Source of the DNA: Rudanella paleaurantiibacter
GTDB lineage: Bacteria; Bacteroidota; Bacteroidia; Cytophagales; Spirosomataceae
DNA: 64,000 nt
Assembly: GCF_009184635.1 (NCBI RefSeq)
Contig: NZ_WELI01000002.1
Coordinates: 744,001-808,000 of the forward strand
Direction: 5' to 3'
Shown: piece by piece, positions 44,597-52,899 of the stretch
Numbering within the stretch: position 1 is the first letter of the stretch
How the letters are laid out: the number at the start of each line of letters is the position of its first letter
The notes under the pieces: generated by a model
What the model was told of the DNA's origin: nothing
Seen by the model: only the letters and a program-made list of their open reading frames with translations
Databases searched by the model: none
Program-made: the position numbers and the translations under genes

Positions 44597-45244
44597 ATGA
44601 AGAAAAACATTGTCATGGCGTTCGTAGCCGCTCTCTTGTTTGGTGGTATCAGCGCTCAGGCACAAGCCCAGGCCTCTACGCCGGTAACTACAGCCACTGC
44701 TGCAGGCCCGTTGAAGCTGGGGTATACAAGCATGGATTACCTTTTGTCGCAGGTACCTGAAGCAAAAGACATCCAGAACCAGTTGACCATCCAGCGTACG
44801 CAACTCGAAAACGAAGCCAAGCGGCTCGAGAAGGAGTTTCAGGACAAACTGCAGGCTTACGAAAAAGGAGCCGCTCAGATGTCGGAAGTAATCCGGGCCG
44901 ACCGTGAGAAAGAGTTGCAGGGTCTGCAAACCCGCTACCAGGAGTTTCAGCGCAACGCTGAGTCGCAGTTGCAGAACAAGTATCAGCAACTGGTGAACCC
45001 CGTACTCCAGAAGATCCAGAAGAACGTAGACGCCGTAGCGAAAGAGAATGGCTACAGCTATGTTTTCAACCTCGATGCGGGTGCAGGTACGGCGGTTATT
45101 TTGCTGGTAGCGCCTGAAGAGCACAACATCACCGACATCGTGCTGAAGAAAATGGGCGTAACGCCGGCTCCGGCAACCCCGGCTAAAGCAGGTACAGGTG
45201 CGGCTACTCCTCCGGCTAACACCCCGGCTCCAAAGAAGAACTAA
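44597..45244 (+). CDS. Skp/OmpH-family periplasmic chaperone (second copy)
   Basis: This 215-residue paralogue has a signal peptide with Ala/Gln-rich processing region (AQAQAQA). The LGYTSMDYLLSQVPEAKDIQ segment matches the first copy's start. A Gln/Glu/Lys-rich coiled coil spans about 65-140. An Ala/Pro/Thr-rich tail closes it. The two copies differ clearly in sequence, so they may form distinct trimers or serve different clients. Confidence 0.9.
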   Translation: MKKNIVMAFVAALLFGGISAQAQAQASTPVTTATAAGPLKLGYTSMDYLLSQVPEAKDIQNQLTIQRTQLENEAKRLEKEFQDKLQAYEKGAAQMSEVIRADREKELQGLQTRYQEFQRNAESQLQNKYQQLVNPVLQKIQKNVDAVAKENGYSYVFNLDAGAGTAVILLVAPEEHNITDIVLKKMGVTPAPATPAKAGTGAATPPANTPAPKKN

Positions 45245-45260
45245 GTTAAGTAGATACGTA

Positions 45261-45297
45261 CACGAAGCCCCGACCAGATGCTGGTCGGGGCTTCGTG
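45261..45297. terminator. 17-bp perfect hairpin ending the uppS-bamA-skp operon
   Basis: CACGAAGCCCCGACCAG (45261-45277) pairs perfectly with 45281-45297 around a 3-nt loop. There is no strong U-run. It stands between the convergent skp and Gfo/Idh genes and is probably a shared terminator. Confidence 0.85.
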
Positions 45298-45312
45298 CGT
45301 TTAGGCGGTTGG

Positions 45313-46506
45313 TTATACGTCGCGCTCTACAATTTTACCGCTCGCTTTCTCTTTCAAGATTACCTTGTGCCGCCCGTCGTGGGTCACTTCTTCTTTAATC
45401 AGATAATGGTCGGCATCGTATTCAGTCAGGGTTTGCTGCTGGGTGAGGCCCTCTTTGCCACGCCATACAGGTAGTTGCACCTGCTCCCACTGCTTGGTTT
45501 CGGCCGAGCGATAGGCCGCGTCCAGAATAGCGTTGACCACATAGCCATCGTAAAACGTTTCGGCTGGCTCGCGGCCCGCTTCTACCGCCCCGAACATATC
45601 GGCAAACATGTGATTGTACCCCAGGTCATTCACTTCGTCGCCGACCGGAAACAGCCACCCTGCGGTCGACTCGGCTTTTTCGGCCACGTAATCTGAGGCT
45701 TTACCGGTGGTAAACATTTCGAAGCCCGTTCGTAGAAAATTATTGATCCAGATGGTGCCCTCGGTACCCATCACCTCATCACGCAGGTCCATACCGCCCC
45801 TGAACGTCCAGCTCACTTCAAACTGCCCGATAGCCCCGTTTTCATATTTCACCAGCGCAATGGCGTGATCTTCGGCATCAATCGGTTTTACCTGCGTAGC
45901 GGCCCAGCACATTACCTCAACGGGGCGCACATCTTTGCCAATGAAGTTGCGGGCAATCTCAACGCAATGGCAACCAAGGTCGAGCATACAACCCCCACCG
46001 GCCTGCTCTTTATCCCAGAACCAGTCGGAGTGCGGGCCGGGGTGAGTCTCGCGCGACTTAGCCCACAGGATACGGCCCAAGGATCCATTTTTGACGGTTT
46101 CGAGGGCTTTCAGAAACTTGGGCGAGTAACACAAATCTTCGAGGTACCCCCCGAAAATACCGGCCTCCTCTACTAGCTGCATCATGTGCAGCGCTTCGGC
46201 GGCCGTGCGGCCGAGGGGCTTGGTACAGATTACGTTTTTCTTGTGTTTGGCGCACAACTCAACAGCGGGCGCGTGCAGATTATTGGGGAGGGCAATGCAC
46301 ACCATGTTCACATCGGGGTGGGCAATCACTTCCTCCATGTTCGTCGACCAAAACGAACAGCCATAATCATCGGCAAATTTGCGGGCCGTTTCTTCCCGAC
46401 GGGCGTAGATAGCCACCACCTGATCGCGGCTGCGTTGGCCGTGCAGTGAGTCGGCGTAGAAGCGGCCTATAAAGCCGCCCCCCAACATGGCAATTTTTTG
46501 CATCAT
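45313..46506 (-). CDS. Gfo/Idh/MocA-family oxidoreductase
   Basis: This 397-residue NAD(P)-dependent sugar dehydrogenase-like protein has the Rossmann loop LGGGFIGRFYADSL near 8-21. It also has NMVCIALPNNLHAPAV, NVICTKPLGRTAAEAL (the EKP-like motif) and the C-terminal-domain block GGGCMLDLGCHCVEIARNF with its conserved Asp and His. It has no export signal, so it acts in the cytosol. Family members oxidise or epimerise sugars and cyclitols. The TIM-barrel isomerase and the cytochrome/propeller protein nearby suggest a shared sugar-oxidation pathway. Confidence 0.9.
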   Translation of the reverse strand: MMQKIAMLGGGFIGRFYADSLHGQRSRDQVVAIYARREETARKFADDYGCSFWSTNMEEVIAHPDVNMVCIALPNNLHAPAVELCAKHKKNVICTKPLGRTAAEALHMMQLVEEAGIFGGYLEDLCYSPKFLKALETVKNGSLGRILWAKSRETHPGPHSDWFWDKEQAGGGCMLDLGCHCVEIARNFIGKDVRPVEVMCWAATQVKPIDAEDHAIALVKYENGAIGQFEVSWTFRGGMDLRDEVMGTEGTIWINNFLRTGFEMFTTGKASDYVAEKAESTAGWLFPVGDEVNDLGYNHMFADMFGAVEAGREPAETFYDGYVVNAILDAAYRSAETKQWEQVQLPVWRGKEGLTQQQTLTEYDADHYLIKEEVTHDGRHKVILKEKASGKIVERDV

Positions 46507-46561
46507 GGTTTATGTAATTTGCACCCATAAAAGGCTTACCTCCGTCTGGTTCTTACGTTTC

Positions 46562-47260
46562 ATGCCCAATATTTTCGACATCAGCAGTATTTTCTTCACC
46601 ATTTGGGGGTATCCAATGAGCTACCTCGAATTTTTTGGGGTTGTAACCGGAGGGGTTGCCGTTTGGCTATCGACCCAGGGAAACGTCTGGAGCTGGCCCG
46701 TTGGAGCGGTGAGCGTAGTGCTGTTTTTCTTTCTTTTTTACCAGATTCAGCTTTACCCCGACATGTTTTTGCAGGTGTTTTTCCTGGTGACCAACTTACA
46801 AGGTTGGTGGCGCTGGACCCACCCTAAACCCGACGAAGCGATTCAGGAAGGAACAAAACACGTTGGCGAGCTCAAAATAAGCCGCACACCCACCCGGCAA
46901 CTGGTCATCTGGTCGTCGGCGGGGTTACTGGCCACGGGCCTACTGGGCACGTTTGCCAACAACCTGCACACCTTATTCCCCGTACTCTTCAGCCAACCGA
47001 GTGCCTTTCCGTATATCGACTCGTTTACGACCACCATGAGCGTTGTAGCTACTTTTCTGATGATTCAGAAACGGGTGGAGTGTTGGTACGTATGGCTCGT
47101 GGTCGACATTGTACTCACGTATATCTACTACGTGAAAGATGTAAAACTGGTAGCGGCCGAGTATCTGGTTTTTTGCTTCGTGGCCTTACAGGGTGCCTGG
47201 CTCTGGACCCGTGAGTACCAGTCTTACAGGCAGTTAGAAAACAGCCCGCGTGGAGCATGA
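46562..47260 (+). CDS. pnuC: PnuC-family nicotinamide riboside transporter
   Basis: This is a 232-residue polytopic membrane protein with about seven hydrophobic helices. The PnuC pattern is seen in YLEFFGVVTGGVAVWLSTQG, NVWSWPVGAVSVVLFFFLFY, LQGWWRWTHP and a late VECWYVWLVVDIVLTYIYY. PnuC proteins facilitate uptake of nicotinamide riboside for NAD synthesis. I choose the ATG at 46562; upstream in-frame codons overlap the divergent oxidoreductase. I looked for a riboswitch upstream and saw none. Confidence 0.88.
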   Translation: MPNIFDISSIFFTIWGYPMSYLEFFGVVTGGVAVWLSTQGNVWSWPVGAVSVVLFFFLFYQIQLYPDMFLQVFFLVTNLQGWWRWTHPKPDEAIQEGTKHVGELKISRTPTRQLVIWSSAGLLATGLLGTFANNLHTLFPVLFSQPSAFPYIDSFTTTMSVVATFLMIQKRVECWYVWLVVDIVLTYIYYVKDVKLVAAEYLVFCFVALQGAWLWTREYQSYRQLENSPRGA

Positions 47261-47373
47261 GATAAGGATACCAGTTTGATAGAATTTATAAATTAACAAA
47301 AAACTATTTGTATAATTAAAAGAATATATGTCTCTAACGAGCTAATAATTAGGTTATTAGTTTAGGAGGTATA

Positions 47374-47381
47374 TAATTTTG
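47374..47381 (+). promoter_or_regulatory. TAnnTTTG -7 box of the small glycogen-binding-domain gene
   Basis: TAATTTTG matches the -7 consensus 25 bp before the ATG at 47406, in a very AT-rich 145-bp spacer. No clear TTTG is at the -33 distance. Confidence 0.5.
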
Positions 47382-47405
47382 CGCCGAACCAAACAACCGA
47401 TTCGT

Positions 47406-47714
47406 ATGGCATTGGCCAAACAATTTCTCAAGAGTAAGCCTGTAGCTAAAGTAACGTTTGAACTGCCCGCGGAGGCTGTCAACGGCGCTAAAGTTGTGTC
47501 TCTGGTGGGTGATTTCAATGACTGGGACGTAGCTGCCCAACCTCTCAAGAAGCAGAAGGATGGTTCTTACAAAACAACCGTTGAATTGCCCGTAGGAAAA
47601 GAGTACCAGTATCGTTTTGTGATTGATGGCGAAAAGTGGGAGAACGACTGGGCCGCCGATAAGTATGTGGCAAGCGGTGTTTCGACCGATGATAACTCTG
47701 TGGTAGTTCTGTAA
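47406..47714 (+). CDS. Stand-alone AMPK/isoamylase-type glycogen-binding (E-set) domain protein
   Basis: This 102-residue cytosolic protein consists of a single CBM48/AMPK-beta-like domain: VVSLVGDFNDWDVAAQPLKK, then KDGSYKTTVELPVGKEYQYR and FVIDGEKWENDW. In larger proteins this domain binds glycogen or starch. No enzymatic domain is attached. The start ATG at 47406 follows the -7 box by 25 bp. Its partner or target is unknown; it may be a glycogen-sensing or adaptor protein. Confidence 0.88.
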   Translation: MALAKQFLKSKPVAKVTFELPAEAVNGAKVVSLVGDFNDWDVAAQPLKKQKDGSYKTTVELPVGKEYQYRFVIDGEKWENDWAADKYVASGVSTDDNSVVVL

Positions 47715-47725
47715 AAAGACAAGAA

Positions 47726-47783
47726 AAAGGAAAAGGGAGAAAGGAGAAGGCACCCAGCCTGTTTCCTTTCTCCCTTTTCCTTT
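47726..47783. terminator. 19-bp purine/pyrimidine hairpin between convergent genes
   Basis: AAAGGAAAAGGGAGAAAGG (47726-47744) pairs perfectly with 47765-47783 around a 20-nt loop. It lies between the convergent glycogen-binding-domain gene and the isomerase gene and is built from the same G/A words as the hairpins at 20361 and 22095. Confidence 0.75.
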
Positions 47784-47796
47784 CTCCCGGTTCCCG

Positions 47797-48726
47797 TTAT
47801 ACCGTAAAACTATCCGATTCAATGTAGGCCTGAATCAGGGCTTGTTCTCCTTCTTTGCCGGGCCGGGCGTTGCCGTGTTCCATACCCCAGATAAACTCCT
47901 TGTTTTCGGCTTTGGCTTTCTGGTACACGTGCTTGAAAATATTCTTGTAATTAATCTCGCCCGTGGTTGGCTCCTTGCGGCCGGGGTTGTCGCCAATCTG
48001 GAAATACGCAATCTCGTTCCAGGCCCAGTTGATGTGCGGAATAATGTGCCCTTCGTTTTTCTGCATGTGGTACACATCAAACAGAATTTTGCAGGCCGAG
48101 CTATTGACGCCCCGGCAGATCTCGTACGTCTGATCGGAGGTACGCAGAAATAAGTTGGGCGTATCGCTCAGGGGCTCCAATACCATCACAAGTCCGTGCG
48201 GCTCCAGGATTTCGGCACCCCGACGCAGGGCATCAATTACGTTGCCCGTCTGAATACCAATCGGCAGATTGCGCTCAAAATCGCCCGGCACTACGGTCAT
48301 GTACTTGGCGTTGCACCGCTTGGCAACCTCTACGGCCCGGCGGCAGCCGTTCAGGAAAATATCGATGTACTCTTTTTTACCAGCCGCCAGCGAGTTTTGC
48401 GAGTTACCGCCCTTATCGACCACAAACACGCCCATTTTCATACCCAGGCGGTTTAGCTCGTTGCCGATTTTCTCCTGTAGCTCCACGGGGCGGCCCATCA
48501 TGCCGTTGTCTTCCAACGCCGTAAAACCCTGATCGGCCATGAATTTAAGCTGATCAATGGGGTCTTTGCCCGCGCTGTTCTCAAACATCCCGAAGTGCGG
48601 GGCGTAGTGAAGTTTGAATTTATTCTTGGTTGGATTGGCGGCCATTGCAGCTCCCGACAGCGTAGCGCCTGTGGCGGCCGAAGCCGTGGCCAGAGCAGCC
48701 GATTTGATAAAATTGCGACGAATCAT
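47797..48726 (-). CDS. Tat-exported TIM-barrel sugar isomerase/epimerase (hydroxypyruvate isomerase-like)
   Basis: The 309-residue protein starts with a Tat-like signal (IRRNFIKSAALATASAATG). It has a xylose-isomerase-like TIM barrel: KLHYAPHFGMF, GFTALEDNGMMGR, MTVVPGDFERN, LVMVLEPLSD, CKILFDVYHMQKNEGH and AYFQIGDNPGRKEPTTGEIN, which supply the Glu/Asp/His metal ligands. Export to the periplasm is notable for this family. It lies 12 bp downstream of the large cytochrome/propeller gene in the same operon. Confidence 0.86.
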   Translation of the reverse strand: MIRRNFIKSAALATASAATGATLSGAAMAANPTKNKFKLHYAPHFGMFENSAGKDPIDQLKFMADQGFTALEDNGMMGRPVELQEKIGNELNRLGMKMGVFVVDKGGNSQNSLAAGKKEYIDIFLNGCRRAVEVAKRCNAKYMTVVPGDFERNLPIGIQTGNVIDALRRGAEILEPHGLVMVLEPLSDTPNLFLRTSDQTYEICRGVNSSACKILFDVYHMQKNEGHIIPHINWAWNEIAYFQIGDNPGRKEPTTGEINYKNIFKHVYQKAKAENKEFIWGMEHGNARPGKEGEQALIQAYIESDSFTV

Positions 48727-48738
48727 TCAGGTAAGGGT

Positions 48739-51700
48739 TTATTTCTTTTTCAAACTCGCCAGGTACTCGACCAAGTCGACGAGCTCCTGTGTACTCATGT
48801 TATCCTGTAATCCCGACGGCATCATCGACGAATCCATTTTCTTCATCGACGTCACGTCGGCCATTTTGTAGTTCTGCACCACTCCACCGGGGAATTTCAG
48901 TTGCAGGTCGGTTTCGGTTTTGCTCGATACTACCCCCGAAGCCGTGCTGCCGTCTTTAAACTTCACCTCGTACCCTTCGTAACCGAAGCTGATGCCCGCG
49001 TCGGGGTGTAGAATAGCCAGGTACTGCCCTTCTTTCGGCAGTTTGCTACCAATTTCAGAAAGTTTAGGGCCAAAGTCCATACCCTCGCCATTGACCTGAT
49101 GGCAAATAGAACAGTTAGTCTTGAACACCGTCAGGCCATTGGCCGAATTTCCTTTCATGGCCAGCAACTCAGGCATAGGCGGCAGTTTTTTGGTTGCGGC
49201 TGCTGTGCCACCGTCCAGATAGCTGGCGGCTTCCTGCCGAATGCTCTTGCGCCACGCTCCCGACACACCCTGCACGGCCGCAGCTTTCAGGTCGCCTTTC
49301 AGCTCACCCGATTTCAGCATCGCCACTACCATCTCCTCGCCATCCCAGCTCCCGCCAATGGCACGGGTAGCATCGCGCCGGAGACCCATAGGCCGCTTTT
49401 CGTCGAGGGCAACTGTTTTCAAAATGGCCAGTGAAGGTTTGCTGCCCACCCAACGCAGAGCTGTCAGCATCCGCGATGCCGACTCGGTATCTGCCCCGTC
49501 GATGGTTTCCCAAACCATCGGCTCACCGCCCTGCTTCATCAGCTGACGGGTGGCATCGCGGGCAATAGCATCAGTGTATTTATCAAGAATAAGCTTACGC
49601 AGACGGGTATTTTCTGACTTGGGCTCGTACCGTTGCACCAGCTCCATGTACTCCTTGCTGCCGTACGTTTCGTCCATCAGCTTTTGTAGAGCCGCTAGGG
49701 CCGGTTGGCTCGATTGCACAAAGGCAGGGTCAAGGTGGCGCAGGGCCAACTTGGTGATGTCGGCCGAGTTGGCATTGGTTTGCAGAATCCCGAGCAGGGC
49801 CGTCGATTTTTCGGTAGCACCGGGGTTGAAATCAAACGCCCGGAAATAGCGGAGCCGTTGTTTCAGATCAACACTATTGTCGCCAGCGAGCTTAGCCAGC
49901 AAGGGCACGGCCTCTTTCGTACGCGACCGCCACACAATGTCGCGGCCACCCGCATTAGCGAGCGGGTCGTTGTTCATTTGCTTGACGTACGCGGCATAAA
50001 ACGAATCCCATTGGCCGTGTGCGCCAATGCCCAGAGCCTCCAGATACCAGCGGTCGTTACCATCGTGCCGACTCGCCAGTTTCGCCCACAAGCCCGGTGC
50101 CTCAGGCGACTTATTCAGGTGCAACGCCAGTGCGCACTCCCGGCGTACCTGCGGGTCGGCATCGTTGACCAACTGCCGGACAGCGGCAATAGCCTGATCG
50201 GCACCGAGTTGCCGGGCGGCACGCAGAGCCGTCATGCGGAAGTTCGCATCGGGGCTCTTCAGACCTTCGTTCACGTATTTTACCCCTTTGCCATCCGGCA
50301 GTTTGGTGAGCAGCCAAAGGGCGCGGGCTTTCATCCGTGGGTCAGGGGCCGACTTGTAAAAGGCCGCCAGGGCTTTTTCGGCTTTGGTACCTTCGCTATG
50401 AAGTTTGTTCCAGGCCTGATACCGGATGTTCATGTTCGGGTTCTGCAAAGCCTCCAACGCACCCGTTGTAGTGCTTAAATCAACTTTGGGTAGTTTGTAG
50501 GGCGTTTGGGGCGGAGCTACCCGGTAAATGCGGCCCCGCTGCTGATCGCCTGCCTGATGCCCACCCACGCCGGGGTCGTACCAATCGGCAATAATGAGTG
50601 AGCCATCGGGGGCCACACACACATCGGCCGGCCGGAACCACTGATCGCGGGCCCCTTCGAGCAGGTTCAGGATTGAGGCTTTGTATCCTGCTCCGTTGTT
50701 CTGCACAGGGTAAGCCCGGACCACATTGGGGCCAGCATCGCAGTGAATCACCTGATTACGGAACGGTTCGGGCAGCAACTTGCCTTCGTACACGATAATA
50801 CCCGTGGGTGAGCCGGCCCCTGTTTGCAGGAGGTTCGGGATGGAGCCGGGGTCGTTCTGATGCCAGTGGCGGATCGGAATTTCGGGCTCAATGTTGGTTC
50901 GGTTGGCCTGCCAGCCGGCACCGGTCAGCTCATCGGTATAGCCGTAATTGCCGTATTCCATCACGTAATTGATCCGAACGCCCTTATTGCCATCGTCGTC
51001 GTTATCCGATTGCCAAAGCGTACCGTACGAGTCGGGAGCGATTTCGTAGTTATTGCGGAAATTATGCCCAAGCACCTCCACATTTTTGCCGTTGGGGTCG
51101 CAGCGGAACGCCATACCCTGCCGGAAATTGGAATGATGAATGGGTAAGCCGGTCACTTTATCGATTACGGGCTTCCCGTCTTTATCGAGCAGTTTGCTAC
51201 CCGAGTTTCCGAAGTTGAAATACCACTTTCCGTCGGGGCCAAACACAAACGTGTGCATACCGTGGTCGTGTTGCTCGCCCTCGATACCCTGAAACAGAAT
51301 CTCTTTTTTATCGGCTTTATCGTCGCCGTTTTCGTCGGTCAGAACCCAGACGTACGGACTTTGTGACACAATCACCTTGTTACCCTGCGCCCAGATACCG
51401 AGCGGAGCATTGAGCGAGGGGTCCTGATAAAACACCTTGCTGACATCGGCTTTTCCATCGCCGTTCTGATCTTCCAGAATCACAATCCGGTCGCCCTCGG
51501 TATGAGTTGGGTTGCCGTTGATACCGGGCCGATAGTTGTACGCTTCGCACACCCACACCCGCCCTTTGGCATCCACGTCGATATTGGTCGGATTAGTGAG
51601 CATAGGCTCGGCCGCAAACAGCGTAGCTTCCAGCCCCGGTGCGATGTTCAGGCTACCAACGGCGTACTTGGGGTCGTGTTTGTCGTCGTCAGACAGGGAA

Positions 51701-51840
51701 GCAAACAGATTGGTCAGGTACGGTCGGGAGGCCTGCCCCAGATTGGTGTTTTGGTAAGCACCGACCAAGGCTCCGGTAGCGAGCAAACCTGCCGCCGAAA
51801 ACGCGAGTGCGCGGTAGCGAAGAGAGATGAAACGATTCAT
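48739..51840 (-). CDS. Large propeller-HEAT-cytochrome c protein (PVC-type dehydrogenase/haem-binding)
   Basis: This 1033-residue exported protein has an N-terminal signal/anchor (about 10-28). A beta-propeller dehydrogenase domain spans about 55-450 and includes PTNIDVDAKGRVWVCEAYNY and GSLIIADWYDPGVGGHQAGD. A HEAT-repeat helical region follows (about 460-860). A C-terminal cytochrome c domain binds haem through C910-S-I-C913-H914. This matches the membrane-bound dehydrogenase plus haem-binding domain arrangement first named in Planctomycetes and Verrucomicrobia. It probably oxidises a sugar in the periplasm and passes electrons to the haem. The substrate is unknown. Confidence 0.9.
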   Translation of the reverse strand: MNRFISLRYRALAFSAAGLLATGALVGAYQNTNLGQASRPYLTNLFASLSDDDKHDPKYAVGSLNIAPGLEATLFAAEPMLTNPTNIDVDAKGRVWVCEAYNYRPGINGNPTHTEGDRIVILEDQNGDGKADVSKVFYQDPSLNAPLGIWAQGNKVIVSQSPYVWVLTDENGDDKADKKEILFQGIEGEQHDHGMHTFVFGPDGKWYFNFGNSGSKLLDKDGKPVIDKVTGLPIHHSNFRQGMAFRCDPNGKNVEVLGHNFRNNYEIAPDSYGTLWQSDNDDDGNKGVRINYVMEYGNYGYTDELTGAGWQANRTNIEPEIPIRHWHQNDPGSIPNLLQTGAGSPTGIIVYEGKLLPEPFRNQVIHCDAGPNVVRAYPVQNNGAGYKASILNLLEGARDQWFRPADVCVAPDGSLIIADWYDPGVGGHQAGDQQRGRIYRVAPPQTPYKLPKVDLSTTTGALEALQNPNMNIRYQAWNKLHSEGTKAEKALAAFYKSAPDPRMKARALWLLTKLPDGKGVKYVNEGLKSPDANFRMTALRAARQLGADQAIAAVRQLVNDADPQVRRECALALHLNKSPEAPGLWAKLASRHDGNDRWYLEALGIGAHGQWDSFYAAYVKQMNNDPLANAGGRDIVWRSRTKEAVPLLAKLAGDNSVDLKQRLRYFRAFDFNPGATEKSTALLGILQTNANSADITKLALRHLDPAFVQSSQPALAALQKLMDETYGSKEYMELVQRYEPKSENTRLRKLILDKYTDAIARDATRQLMKQGGEPMVWETIDGADTESASRMLTALRWVGSKPSLAILKTVALDEKRPMGLRRDATRAIGGSWDGEEMVVAMLKSGELKGDLKAAAVQGVSGAWRKSIRQEAASYLDGGTAAATKKLPPMPELLAMKGNSANGLTVFKTNCSICHQVNGEGMDFGPKLSEIGSKLPKEGQYLAILHPDAGISFGYEGYEVKFKDGSTASGVVSSKTETDLQLKFPGGVVQNYKMADVTSMKKMDSSMMPSGLQDNMSTQELVDLVEYLASLKKK

Positions 51841-52117
51841 GAGCAGTCGAATCAGGGATACGTGAAGAGTAGTGCCAGGCCCTAAAGCCCCTTTTCGGGC
51901 CCCGGTTGTTCTACCGCTATAGAAACGATTTAGAGCCCCGGCTCTACCTACCGTTTAGAGTAAGAATTTCATCATCTGCCGTTTAAGGCAACTTTAACAG
52001 GCGAATGACGCCGGTCTCTTCCAAACAAACGCGTGGGAAAACTTTCTTTTCCACCGGCTCGTAGGGGTACCGACCCGGTGAGTTGTCATGGATTCGATTG
52101 CTATAAACACAAAGACA

Positions 52118-52840
52118 ATGAAACGCCTTTTTCTGTATGTACTTGCTCTGGGGCTTTTTGCACCCCTATTTACCAGTTGTATTATCGACCTCGGCCCCAA
52201 TGGTGCGCTGGGTGACTACGACGAAGAAACCACCTCATTTACCCTGAGCGACTTCGACCGGCTGAATATGGGTAGTGCGTTTATCATCAATGTAACGCAG
52301 GGCTCCACATTCTCGATTACGGCCCGTGGCGACGATGACGACCTCGACGACCTGGAGGTTTATACCCGTAGTGGCACCCTGTATGCCCGTTACCGGAACA
52401 ATCGGCTCCGGCGTCACCAAACCCGCTTTACCATCACGATGCCCACCTTGCGCGAGGTGGTATTTATGGGAGCCAGCAAATCAGACGTATCGGGCTTCCG
52501 GGGGCTGAATACCCTTGACATCGATCTGTCGGGGGCATCGAAAGGAAATTTTAGTGTCCAGGCCGACCGGCTCAATGTGAACCTCTCGGGTGCATCGAAA
52601 GCCCAGTTTTCGGGGAATGGCAACAGCCTGCGGGCCGATGTGTCGGGCGCGTCGGAGCTGGAATCGTTCAATTACTCGTTTGCTAATGCCGTGCTCGACG
52701 TATCGGGGGCGAGTCATGTTTACGTCACAGCAACCAACTCGCTCGACGTAACAGCCAGCGGAGCCAGCAAAGTACGTTACCGGGGCAACCCAACGCTTCA
52801 GCAGCGGGTAACGGGTGCCAGTAAAGTAGAGCGCGACTAA
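52118..52840 (+). CDS. DUF2807 (head GIN-domain) lipoprotein
   Basis: This 240-residue lipoprotein has lipobox FTSC (Cys21). A right-handed beta-helix-like GIN/DUF2807 domain fills the rest, visible as regularly repeated short motifs: MGASKSDVSGF, DLSGASKGNFSV, NLSGASKAQFSG, DVSGASELESF, DVSGASHVYV and TASGASKVRY. The repeat unit S/T-G-A-S recurs every ~20 residues. The function is unknown. The final five codons lie inside the left arm of a 35-bp hairpin shared with the convergent gene. The start ATG at 52118 begins the signal peptide. Confidence 0.9.
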   Translation: MKRLFLYVLALGLFAPLFTSCIIDLGPNGALGDYDEETTSFTLSDFDRLNMGSAFIINVTQGSTFSITARGDDDDLDDLEVYTRSGTLYARYRNNRLRRHQTRFTITMPTLREVVFMGASKSDVSGFRGLNTLDIDLSGASKGNFSVQADRLNVNLSGASKAQFSGNGNSLRADVSGASELESFNYSFANAVLDVSGASHVYVTATNSLDVTASGASKVRYRGNPTLQQRVTGASKVERD

Positions 52841-52899
52841 TAAAAAAGGGGTACATCATAGCGTTGATGTACCCCTTTTTTATTAGTCGCGCTCTACTT
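52824..52899. terminator. 35-bp perfect hairpin between two convergent genes
   Basis: Positions 52824-52858 are exactly complementary to 52865-52899, with a 6-nt loop. The stem contains A6/T6 runs and a GGGGTACATCA core, so it can terminate in both directions. The left arm includes the last five sense codons and stop codon of the DUF2807 gene; the right arm reaches into the stop codon of the PA14-domain gene. Confidence 0.95.

Noticed and set aside
46507-46561. NAD- or thiamine-type riboswitch before pnuC
   Set aside because: The spacer to the divergent gene is only about 55 bp and shows no conserved riboswitch core.
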